The position numbers were made by a program, and so were the translations under genes. A DNA stretch of 64,000 bases from an uncultured Christensenella sp. GTDB lineage: Bacteria > Bacillota > Clostridia > Christensenellales > Borkfalkiaceae. A model generated the notes under the pieces. It worked only from the letters and a program-made list of their open reading frames with translations. It did not search any database and was not told the origin of the DNA. Position 1 is the stretch's first letter. Every line of letters starts with the position of its first letter. Positions 33,384 through 40,374 of this stretch are shown one piece after another. Where the stretch lies: contig CAJTUK010000004.1 in assembly GCA_910579525.1 (NCBI GenBank), forward strand, positions 186,001 through 250,000, in the 5' to 3' direction.

Positions 33384-33774
33384 TCGTGCTTTCTCCGGCA
33401 GGCTTATTCTTCAAATCGTAGATAACCGATTCAATAGTGTTTGTAATCCACGTCTTAACGTCGCCAAAGTTCGTCTCAATCCATTTCTTCGAGTCTTCGG
33501 TTAACTGCGCAAGAGCCATTTCTCCCGCCTTCAAGAGTGCTTCTTTTTGCGCCTCGGGAGTAAACATATTCTTATCCTTAAGCGACTCTACATAAGTCTG
33601 ATATGTAGCTTTAACGGAGCGCGTAACTACATCTACAGCACTCGTAAGATACTTTGCAAACTTGCTGTTTGCCAGCTTAGTATTGATGAGTGCAATAAGC
33701 CGTTCTGCACCCCAGCTTACCAGAGCGGTTAAAACGATGCTGATTACAGAAAGCAAAATCGTTTGCCAATTCAT
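33370..33774 (-). CDS. Holin, LL-H-type
   Basis: 134 residues. One N-terminal transmembrane helix (about 5-29), then a helical cytoplasmic part with TYQTYVESLKDKNMFTPEAQKEALLKAGEMAL, which matches the holin_LLH pattern (YVxxLKxxGxFTxExQxEA). Holins open the membrane at lysis. ATG 33,774 has TAGGAGGAAG. Confidence 0.75.
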   Translation of the reverse strand: MNWQTILLSVISIVLTALVSWGAERLIALINTKLANSKFAKYLTSAVDVVTRSVKATYQTYVESLKDKNMFTPEAQKEALLKAGEMALAQLTEDSKKWIETNFGDVKTWITNTIESVIYDLKNKPAGESTNEEA

Positions 33775-33795
33775 ATAACTTCCTCCTATTTATAA

Positions 33796-33821
33796 AGCGA
33801 GTGCCGCCTGTGACACTCGCT
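33796..33821 (-). terminator. Hairpin after the reverse transcriptase gene (weak terminator)
   Basis: An 8-bp stem (33,796-33,803 with 33,814-33,821). On the minus strand it is followed by TTTATAAAT, a poor U-run, so it may only weaken read-through into the holin gene. On the plus strand a better T-run follows. Confidence 0.45.
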
Positions 33822-33831
33822 ATTTTTTATT

Positions 33832-34950
33832 TCACGACCAATAGAACAATCGCACGTAAAGGTCGTGTATTCTTTGTCTCGCCCAATACGAGTTAAACTT
33901 TAGCTGATGACCACGCCACGAACACCACGATGTCATAACGTCTTCAAAAGTCATCTTGCCCTCGTCAACCCAACGCTTGAACGTTTTTAATTTTCTACGC
34001 ATAAGCGTAATATTCTTTCTGTACGGCTTGCGGACTATCTTTCCTGTCTTGGTTAAAATGAAATGTGTCTTAAGGAAGTTGATACCGCGGCTCAACTTTA
34101 CGATTTGTGTCTTCTTGGTGTTTAGCTTTATGCCAAGCTCTGTGCAAATCTCCGTAATCTTTTTTAAGCAATATTGTAGATGTTCCTTACTGTGGTGTAT
34201 CAGGCACCCATCGTCCATATAACGGCAGTAATACTTGATACCAAGTTGTTCCTTGATATAGTGATCCATTTTGTTTGGGAGTGCTAATGCACAACTCTGC
34301 GATATCTGGCTCCCAAGCCCAAGACCATTTTCACCAAAGTCATCTACTAATTGTTTGACAATAGCGTACAGTCTATCATCAGTGATTTTCTCGCGTAATA
34401 TCTTCAACAGCGCAACGTGGTCAATGCTATTAAAGTATTTTGAGAAATCAAAAACGAGGGCATAACCCTCGCTACCGTAATGTCTGTAATATTTTTCCAA
34501 ATGTCTATTCATTCGGTTGAGTGCAAAGTCAATTCCTCTGAGCTTTATACAAGCACCGTTATCGTAGATAAAAGAGCGCTTTAATATTGGAACCAAACTG
34601 TAATCACATAGGCATCTCTGCACTACACGCTCGCTAATATGAACGCTTTGAATGTGCCTTGGCTTACCTCGTTCGATTATATTAAACTCATAAAATCCTT
34701 TGCTTTTGAATGTTCCATCACGCAACATCTTATATGTAGAATTTACGTTGAGCAGAGCATTCGTTCTGTATTTGTGGGTGCTGGATTTCCAACCCACACC
34801 TTTGCAACATTGTTTGTAACTATGATATAAGTTATCAAACGTGAAGACTTTATTGTAATCACAATAAATTTCATCAAATTTCCTTTTCTTCTCGAGGCGT
34901 TTTTGTTTACGTCTCTGATACCTTAGTTCATGTCTTTCCTTGCTATTCAT
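33832..34950 (-). CDS. Reverse transcriptase of a diversity-generating retroelement
   Basis: 372 residues. A basic N-terminus (RYQRRKQKRLEKKRK) is followed by RT motifs: YALVFDFSKYFNSIDH with catalytic D168, LGSQISQ (213-218, the [LIV]GxxxSQ motif typical of DGR reverse transcriptases), and YMDDG with D246-D247, then a thumb with GINFLKTHF. It copies the template RNA (TR) into adenine-mutagenised cDNA that replaces the variable repeat. Order and strand (target, Avd, TR, RT) match known DGRs. Confidence 0.96.
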   Translation of the reverse strand: MNSKERHELRYQRRKQKRLEKKRKFDEIYCDYNKVFTFDNLYHSYKQCCKGVGWKSSTHKYRTNALLNVNSTYKMLRDGTFKSKGFYEFNIIERGKPRHIQSVHISERVVQRCLCDYSLVPILKRSFIYDNGACIKLRGIDFALNRMNRHLEKYYRHYGSEGYALVFDFSKYFNSIDHVALLKILREKITDDRLYAIVKQLVDDFGENGLGLGSQISQSCALALPNKMDHYIKEQLGIKYYCRYMDDGCLIHHSKEHLQYCLKKITEICTELGIKLNTKKTQIVKLSRGINFLKTHFILTKTGKIVRKPYRKNITLMRRKLKTFKRWVDEGKMTFEDVMTSWCSWRGHQLKFNSYWARQRIHDLYVRLFYWS

Positions 34951-35164
34951 AAAAATTATATACCTTGTACAGTGAAATCATTGTGGAAAATAACTGCATA
35001 GTAGTACCTACCATTAAACGCGCTACCACAATCACGCGCAATGCAAGAAGCGTCCGGTAGACCACATCAAAATATTCATTTATCCTTACGGAAAGGTCAT
35101 AAGCCCCTTTTGTACTCGTACTGATTTCGTTCCTCAATTGGAATTACTGTGTCTGACATTATCG
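34951..35164 (-). ncRNA. Spacer part of the DGR template RNA (between TR and RT gene)
   Basis: In studied DGRs the RNA 3' of TR is structured and primes cDNA synthesis. Here the 214 nt between TR and the RT gene hold no supported gene. ATTGTGG (about 34,980-34,986) and CCACAAT (about 35,032-35,038) can pair as a long-range stem. The extent of the transcript is inferred. Confidence 0.55.
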
Positions 35165-35290
35165 TACAAAATCCGAAAGCGACGCCGTTACTGTTGTTGG
35201 CATTGTTGTTATTGCTGTTACCGTTGTTGTTGACATAGCAGAAGTTGTTGCTATTATTGTAATACGGAGAGCGAAGCCACCAGTTGCACG
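35165..35290 (-). repeat. DGR template repeat (TR), 126 bp
   Basis: It aligns without gaps to the variable repeat at 36,182-36,307. I count 28 mismatches, all at positions where TR carries adenine on the coding (minus) strand. Read in the target frame, TR is dominated by AAC/AAT codons at the variable sites (for example YYNNSNN and NNNGNSNNNNANNSN), a codon whose adenine changes cannot create a stop. Confidence 0.97.
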
Positions 35291-35337
35291 CCACGACAAA
35301 TGTTTAACGGCTCATAACCTGTGTATAAAAAATCGCC

Positions 35338-35757
35338 TTACGATTCCTGAGTGGTTTCTTTAAGGCGTTCTTTATCTTTTTTCTTGACGGCGGAAATTAG
35401 TTTGGCTTCCGCTTCTATCAAGTCCATCCACGCACACCACGTGTTCGACTTAACTTCTTCACCAAACATTTCTTTCGCAACGTCAAGTTGGGAAATTAAG
35501 CACTGCAAATCGCAGTTTGCCCTCGTGAGATAATCTCTGCGCATCTGCACCTCTAACTCACCAGAAGGGAAAACGCTATTTGCTGCCTTGACATTATTGT
35601 ACACCGATTGCGATAACCGCACGATTTCGGTCGTAATGAAAAAAGTATATCGTTTTGGAAATTTGACACAATTTCTTAAGGTGAAAATCTCTAACTGTCT
35701 TGCAGTCTCTATGAATTGTAACTGCGATTCATGTCTATCATGCTTATGTACTGACAT
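35338..35757 (-). CDS. avd: Avd, accessory variability determinant
   Basis: 139 residues, helical, basic. It has the pattern of DGR Avd four-helix-bundle proteins: RHESQLQFIETARQLEIFTLRN, VKFPKRYTFFITTEIVRL, NNVKAANSVFPSGELEVQMRRDYL and a C-terminal lysine-rich tail. Avd forms a pentamer that binds the reverse transcriptase and template RNA and is needed for mutagenic homing. It lies between the target gene and TR, 48 nt before TR. Confidence 0.9.
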   Translation of the reverse strand: MSVHKHDRHESQLQFIETARQLEIFTLRNCVKFPKRYTFFITTEIVRLSQSVYNNVKAANSVFPSGELEVQMRRDYLTRANCDLQCLISQLDVAKEMFGEEVKSNTWCAWMDLIEAEAKLISAVKKKDKERLKETTQES

Positions 35758-35790
35758 CTTTAACTCCTTATTGTGTCTTTATTTTTTTGT

Positions 35791-36108
35791 TTATTCTTCG
35801 TCTTCCCGTTCTTCGTGTTCGGGTTGAACGTATTTGATTGCCTCAAAATACTCTTCGTCTTTAACGTCTATATCTCCTATCAGAACAGACGGGCTCGCGC
35901 CAAGACCAAGATATCTATCGATGTTATCCTGAGGGTTCTTCATATACCAGCCGACGTTCTCACCTGCAAATTTATATATCAAGTGATAGTTGCCGCAGAT
36001 ATGTAGTTCGTTGTTGGCTATATATCCCTGCCCGTTGGATGCTACAAAGATTAGCTTTTCCGCCTCGCTATGCGCATCGGGCGTAGGTTTGAAGTAGAAT
36101 TGATCCAT
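35791..36108 (-). CDS. Unknown protein inside the DGR cassette
   Basis: 105 residues: an N-terminal mixed region (LIFVASNGQGYIANNELHICGNYHLIYKF) and an acidic end (PEHEEREDEE). No family recognised. Good ribosome binding site (AGGAGG). It is placed between the target gene and Avd, where accessory or fibre-chaperone genes sometimes lie. Confidence 0.6.
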   Translation of the reverse strand: MDQFYFKPTPDAHSEAEKLIFVASNGQGYIANNELHICGNYHLIYKFAGENVGWYMKNPQDNIDRYLGLGASPSVLIGDIDVKDEEYFEAIKYVQPEHEEREDEE

Positions 36109-36134
36109 ACTTGTCCTCCTTGTTAGTTTTTAAT

Positions 36135-36155
36135 TCCGCCACATAACGTGGCGGA
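36135..36155 (-). promoter_or_regulatory. Hairpin just downstream of VR (DGR homing cruciform candidate)
   Basis: An 8-bp stem (36,135-36,142 with 36,148-36,155) with a 5-nt loop, 26 nt beyond the end of VR and 21 nt beyond the target stop codon. In Bordetella phage BPP-1 a hairpin/cruciform at this place raises mutagenic homing. On the plus strand a T-run follows, but no plus-strand gene needs a terminator here. Confidence 0.7.
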
Positions 36156-36176
36156 TTTTTTTGTTTCGATATGAGA

Positions 36177-37187
36177 TTAAACACAAAAGCCGAAAGCGAC
36201 GCCGCCACTGCCGCTGGCACCGATGCCATTGCTGTAACCGAGGGTGGCGACATAGCAGAAGTAGCCGCTACTACCGGAACACGGAGAGCGAAGCCACCAG
36301 GCGCACGATGTTGTCGCACTGTCCCCTTGTGCCTTTGCGTTATTAAAGTTATAATAAACGTTACTTGATGTAGTCTTCTCTTGTCCAAATCTGTTGTCGT
36401 ACTTGTTTGCTACTGCGGTATCGGAAGTATAGAAACAACCCGTACCTTCAAGCACTGAAAACGCCCCCGTTCCTGTTTTTGGGTTAGGTATGGGAGCATT
36501 CTTGAAGTACTCATACTGCTCGCCTTCATTAGGGAACGACATCTGAGAAGTTTTCGAGTACATATTGTTACCCATAACTTCGCGCTGCGAGAATAAGAAT
36601 AATTTATCGGAAGTTGTATCAAGTGCGCCACCCCGATCATATCTCGCCGTAACTTTATCGACTGGTTTTATCACTGCCTTAACTTCGTCGGGAAGAAGCC
36701 CATAAAGAGTTTGCATTGTTGAAGTTCTCATCGTGCTTTCAGACCATCCGCCAGCGTTTGTACTGGTTGGGTTCATCACGTAGTTCGTTGATAAACAGTT
36801 TTTCATTCCAAGCGTCACGCCCGCTTTACCACCGCCCGTAAGATTATCGTGGTTAAACCCAAGGATAACCATCGTAATTTTCTCGCCAGTAGATAAAATG
36901 ATTTCTTTCTCGTCACCAACACTCCACACTACCGAGGCAAGCCCCGCTTCTGAAAGTGTTTTAATTGTGCTCCACGACGCGCCAGCAAAAGAGCTGTCCT
37001 TAGACAAGCCGACAAGCGCATTGAGCTTACCATCCATCGTACCGAGCTTATCCATTACGGCTTCGTACTCTGTCTTTGCAGCATAATGTTGTTGTATATC
37101 GTTTCCAGCCGCATCGTAAGTTGCAGCCAACGGAATATCTACCATTGTCCCGCTTGCGGTTTTACCTTGTAATTTATATCCCGCCAT
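36177..37187 (-). CDS. DGR target: fibre/receptor-binding protein with DUF6273 C-terminus
   Basis: 336 residues. The N-terminal part (about 1-60) resembles a fibre attachment segment with a short helix. Residues about 90-336 form a DUF6273-type (C-type-lectin-like) domain with VILGFNHD, SESTMRTSTMQTLYGLLP, VEKxxxR-type core and WWLRSP. The last 43 residues (about 294-336) are the variable repeat: CAWWLRSP...FCYV...GVAFGFC, where constant residues support a loop of changing ones. It lies at the end of the tail-fibre genes, consistent with host recognition. Confidence 0.92.
   Translation of the reverse strand: MAGYKLQGKTASGTMVDIPLAATYDAAGNDIQQHYAAKTEYEAVMDKLGTMDGKLNALVGLSKDSSFAGASWSTIKTLSEAGLASVVWSVGDEKEIILSTGEKITMVILGFNHDNLTGGGKAGVTLGMKNCLSTNYVMNPTSTNAGGWSESTMRTSTMQTLYGLLPDEVKAVIKPVDKVTARYDRGGALDTTSDKLFLFSQREVMGNNMYSKTSQMSFPNEGEQYEYFKNAPIPNPKTGTGAFSVLEGTGCFYTSDTAVANKYDNRFGQEKTTSSNVYYNFNNAKAQGDSATTSCAWWLRSPCSGSSGYFCYVATLGYSNGIGASGSGGVAFGFCV
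36182..36307 (-). repeat. DGR variable repeat (VR), 126 bp
   Basis: The 3' end of the target gene. It differs from TR only at TR adenines. Nineteen or more codons differ, giving for example A, C, S, G, Y, T, L and I where TR encodes N or Y. Its 3' end keeps a GC-rich invariant block (GGCGTCGCTTTCGG) that corresponds to the IMH element. Confidence 0.97.
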
Positions 37188-37199
37188 ATATTTACCCCC

Positions 37200-38030
37200 T
37201 TAAAGTAATTTGAAAAATAGCCCACCGATAGCTAAATCCTGACTCGGCGTTGTTTGTCCTGCGGCTCCTATCTCAATCGCCCTCGAGCCGGCAGTAACCC
37301 TCCCTTTTTCGTCCACTTCGACAGCAGTATAAACACCCGCCGCCACACCAGTTTTACTCAACTCAACGGGGATAGTGCTATCTTTTGCGCCATCGAAAGT
37401 GGTCTCTCCTATAACATCACCGCTGACACTTATTTTTCTTGCGGTAGAAAGCTTGTCTGCGGTTTCTGCCGTTTTGATTGATGCTGCCGCAATAAGCTCT
37501 TGAACCCTCGCCTCAGTAATAAATCCAGAAATCTGTGTGCTAACCCATTCTTCTTTTGCGTACCCCGTTAGGTCGAGTTTTTGTGTTCCAAGAATTTCCC
37601 ACGAGTCGCTGACATAGATATATTCGGTGTAAAGATTGTCGCTGTCGCTGCCTGTATTAACCAAGTAGATTGTCGTATAACTGATATCCACGGTAGGAAG
37701 TTCCGCTACAACACTGATCGAGAATTTTGGAATCGCACTTACCTTGTTTTCAAGGTCTGTAACTTTATCGTCGATTGCGGATTTTGTATAGTAGTTGAGC
37801 AGGTCTTCAACCGCCTTTGTAATAAACTGGCTTACGTCAGGAATTTCGGAAGAAGAAGCCTTGTCATCCACGTCGCTCTTTAATGCTTTGAGCGCGGCAG
37901 CTAAGTCATCCCCCTCGACCCCTTCCACATCAACTACGACATTCTCAGCATTCGTTTCAGGGTGAAGTAAGAGAAACTCGTCTTCACCAAGTTTTTGTAT
38001 AATCTGATAGTCTTTTTTGGTTGTTGCCAT
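37200..38030 (-). CDS. Tail fibre/baseplate protein
   Basis: 276 residues. A helical N-terminal segment (ALKALKSDVDDKA) leads into repeated AETADKLSTARKISVSGDV and VAAGVYTAVEVDEKGRVTAG, sequences typical of the shafts and domains of phage tail fibres. It lies 12 nt upstream of the DGR target gene and probably forms the stem that carries it. Confidence 0.7.
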   Translation of the reverse strand: MATTKKDYQIIQKLGEDEFLLLHPETNAENVVVDVEGVEGDDLAAALKALKSDVDDKASSSEIPDVSQFITKAVEDLLNYYTKSAIDDKVTDLENKVSAIPKFSISVVAELPTVDISYTTIYLVNTGSDSDNLYTEYIYVSDSWEILGTQKLDLTGYAKEEWVSTQISGFITEARVQELIAAASIKTAETADKLSTARKISVSGDVIGETTFDGAKDSTIPVELSKTGVAAGVYTAVEVDEKGRVTAGSRAIEIGAAGQTTPSQDLAIGGLFFKLL

Positions 38031-38036
38031 AGTTTG

Positions 38037-38429
38037 TTATTCACCTCTCTTTTTCTCTACAAACCGATATGCGCCGACTTCCATATTCTCGTCGATTTCA
38101 TCGGTTGTCTTTATAAGTGACAAAGCGTTAGCAACTGTTTTTGCTGGCACCTTCGCCACTTCTTCATCAGCGCCGACAAGTACAAAATATTTCCCTTCGT
38201 CTTCGTCAGCGCCGAGTTCGTGTTCATTATAATCATCCACACGAGACGAAAGCAGGCTTAACTCTTTCGCTTTCATATCGCCTATTACTTCCGTTCCGTT
38301 GATGGTTGGTAAATTGATTAACCCCCTGTAATCACTCGGCAATAGAGAGAACACTTTGCCTATTTGTGTGGGGTTCTTTTGATCCGCGCTAACGATATGC
38401 GCGTGAATGGTCTTCTTAATCGCTACCAT
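38037..38429 (-). CDS. Unknown tail-region protein
   Basis: 130 residues from ATG 38,429, which follows GGAGGAGAAC (a longer reading of the frame has no ribosome binding site). Contains GKVFSLLPSDYRGLINLP and an acidic middle. It overlaps the upstream gene by 14 nt. No family recognised. Confidence 0.62.
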   Translation of the reverse strand: MVAIKKTIHAHIVSADQKNPTQIGKVFSLLPSDYRGLINLPTINGTEVIGDMKAKELSLLSSRVDDYNEHELGADEDEGKYFVLVGADEEVAKVPAKTVANALSLIKTTDEIDENMEVGAYRFVEKKRGE

Positions 38430-38967
38430 TGTTCTCCTCCCCGTCATCGGTAGTAGGCGGCGTCGTTTCGTCTCCACCAGAAACATCTGGCTCTTTGTCG
38501 TCGCCATCGTTGTCACCTTCGTTATTATCGTTACCGTAGTCGCCATTACCTTCGTCAGTAGGCGGTTCAATTGGTTCTTCGGTTTCGTTACCTTCGCCAT
38601 CATCGGGTTTATTGTTGTCTTGTTCTTCGTCAAGATAATCCTCTACTAATAGAGAGTTTTTCTTCTTGAAGACAGTGAACTCTTCGCCGTGCATTAAAGT
38701 AAGCGTAGTGCCACCTTTAAGTTCAAGTGTCAAGTCATACGTATAGAACCCAGTTGGCAATAGATTTGACATCTTTGAGGTGAACCGCAAACAGAAAGCC
38801 TCTTGCTCTTCTGAGTAAGGTAAGTCGCAAAGTATCTTGGCGGATATAGAAGAAAATATCACGCGCTCAATGTAATCAACTTCCACGTCGTCAACAACAA
38901 AATAAACTTCAAGCAAATCGCCTCTGATAACTCGAATTGCGTTATCTGTTTCTTTACAACAATTCAT
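38416..38967 (-). CDS. Tail-region protein with a long acidic low-complexity tail
   Basis: 183 residues. An N-terminal beta-rich domain (about 1-105) is followed by about 70 residues rich in D, E, N, G, P and T (DGEGNETEEPIEPP, NDNNEGDNDGDDKEP). The nucleotide sequence of the tail is correspondingly simple. It sits between the coiled-coil baseplate protein and small fibre genes. A similar acidic linker occurs in the protein at 54,781. Confidence 0.62.
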   Translation of the reverse strand: MNCCKETDNAIRVIRGDLLEVYFVVDDVEVDYIERVIFSSISAKILCDLPYSEEQEAFCLRFTSKMSNLLPTGFYTYDLTLELKGGTTLTLMHGEEFTVFKKKNSLLVEDYLDEEQDNNKPDDGEGNETEEPIEPPTDEGNGDYGNDNNEGDNDGDDKEPDVSGGDETTPPTTDDGEENNGSD

Positions 38968-38969
38968 AA

Positions 38970-39992
38970 TTACCCCTCCAAAGCGACAAAGTTTAATGCT
39001 ATAAGATTTGTAGTAACTTCCCCGTCTACTTTATTTGTCGGGCACGGCAATGCGTCTAATAAGTCTTGCACATTTTGAGCTGCATTGTTCGCATCTTGAG
39101 TGGCATCTTCACAGGCTTCCTTGGCGGCTTGAAAATCTGTTTCTCTCTGTGTTTCGGCGGTAGCCCTCTCTGACTCTGCTGTAGCACGTTGAGTCTCTGC
39201 TGTTTGACGAGCGGTCTCATTAGCTTCTCTCGTGCTTTCAGCATTCGCTCGTCCTGTTTCTGCGGTTGCCCTATTCTGTTCTGCTGTGGCTCTCGCGGTC
39301 TCTGCCGCAATACGTCCATCTTCGGCGGTAGCCCTTCCGCTTTCCGCGGTTCCACGGTTCGTTTCGTTTGTTTTGCGAGTTTCCTCGTTTGTTTGCCGCG
39401 TTGTTTCTTGGGTAGCCCTCACATCTTCTGCGTCTGCGCGCGCCCTTTCGGCGCTAACACGCTTTTTTTCCGCGGCGACACGAGCCGCTTCTGCCTTTAC
39501 TCTATCGTTCTCAGCGGTTGACAAATTGTTTTCAAGATCTCCAACCTCTTTAAGCAATGAAAGAAGTTCGTTATAATTCTCTTCGTTCTCCGTAATGACT
39601 TTGCCAGATTGAGATTCAGATACGATAACGTAGAATCTTTGAGACGTAAGGGCGACGGTATTATCCGCGTTCGTGAACAAAATATCGCAAGCTACCCTTC
39701 CAGCTCTCGCCGTAAAGCCGCCACTAAATTGAACGATGACCGTTTTTTTGTCTTCTGAAAATTCACACTTGGACGATGTGAGAACAATACCTGACGGGGT
39801 TGTTCCGCTTAACATTGCCTTAGAATAGATACTCAAATCCATATCGCCGTGATCATCATATAGTGTTATCTCGAAATATCTCGAATTGACGTCGCCTTCT
39901 TGGACGGGAATTATAATTACTGGGGCGTTAACATAATCTACTGCGGGAAGGCGAAAACGTCTTACAGCCTTTCCCAACAAATCGAATTGCAT
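38970..39992 (-). CDS. Baseplate upper protein (BppU-like) with a repetitive coiled coil
   Basis: 340 residues. The N-terminal 135 residues look like the BppU attachment domain (VIIIPVQEGDVNSRYFEITLYDD, FTNADNTVALTSQRFYV). A long coiled coil follows (about 155-300), built of about 7-residue units A-E-x-x-R-A/x-x (AEAARVAAEKKRVSAERARA). The C-terminal segment is short. It should trimerise and link fibres to the baseplate. Confidence 0.78.
   Translation of the reverse strand: MQFDLLGKAVRRFRLPAVDYVNAPVIIIPVQEGDVNSRYFEITLYDDHGDMDLSIYSKAMLSGTTPSGIVLTSSKCEFSEDKKTVIVQFSGGFTARAGRVACDILFTNADNTVALTSQRFYVIVSESQSGKVITENEENYNELLSLLKEVGDLENNLSTAENDRVKAEAARVAAEKKRVSAERARADAEDVRATQETTRQTNEETRKTNETNRGTAESGRATAEDGRIAAETARATAEQNRATAETGRANAESTREANETARQTAETQRATAESERATAETQRETDFQAAKEACEDATQDANNAAQNVQDLLDALPCPTNKVDGEVTTNLIALNFVALEG
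39120..39500 (-). repeat. About 21-bp tandem repeats encoding the coiled coil
   Basis: Near-repeated units coding for A-E-T/S-x-R-A/x-T/N, visible as TCTGCGGTT-like blocks on the plus strand. Copy number could change by recombination without loss of frame. Confidence 0.65.
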
Positions 39993-39993
39993 A

Positions 39994-40374
39994 TTATCCC
40001 TCCTCTATGATTATTTCATCGATAGCGTACATCTCCGACATTGAAAGCTTTAACCCGCTTAACTCCTCTATGTGAAAATGAATGTTCGGACATTCAACGT
40101 CCGTTTCTTCGAGAAGCCTTATAGCTTCTCTGCATTCATCAATACTTTCGGTTTTAATTTTTATATTGCCAACTTTATCTTTGGCAAATTTACCCATCGC
40201 ATCCTTTTCCCCATAGGTTTCGATAAGCTCTTTGAGCTTTGTATTATAAAAGGCATCCTCATCTTCGGATGCCTTTATAAACTTCATCATCTTGTACGCA
40301 ACTTTTGCGTAAACTCTATCGTTGGCGTGCGCAACTAAAATATTACGTATGCCAATTAGTTTATTAAGCTTCAT
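39994..40374 (-). CDS. Small tail-region protein
   Basis: 126 residues, charged and helical, with GIRNILVAHANDRVYAKVAYKMMKFIK at the start. The pattern recalls DUF1617-type phage proteins located beside tail tip genes, but only loosely. It overlaps the end of the 1,511-residue tail gene by 11 nt. Confidence 0.6.
   Translation of the reverse strand: MKLNKLIGIRNILVAHANDRVYAKVAYKMMKFIKASEDEDAFYNTKLKELIETYGEKDAMGKFAKDKVGNIKIKTESIDECREAIRLLEETDVECPNIHFHIEELSGLKLSMSEMYAIDEIIIEEG

Noticed and set aside
34943..35137. 64-residue ORF between TR and the RT gene
   Set aside because: No family and no good ribosome binding site; it overlaps the expected structured part of the template RNA.
35097..35294. 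65-residue ORF over the template repeat
   Set aside because: Its Asn-rich sequence is the TR read in the target frame; it has no ribosome binding site of its own. It is treated as the DGR template, not a gene.
36135..36160. Plus-strand terminator at the hairpin after VR
   Set aside because: No plus-strand gene ends there; the position fits the DGR hairpin.
39120..39500. CRISPR-like array in the repeated region
   Set aside because: The units are coding, about 21 bp and without spacers; they encode a coiled coil. No CRISPR array was seen in the window.
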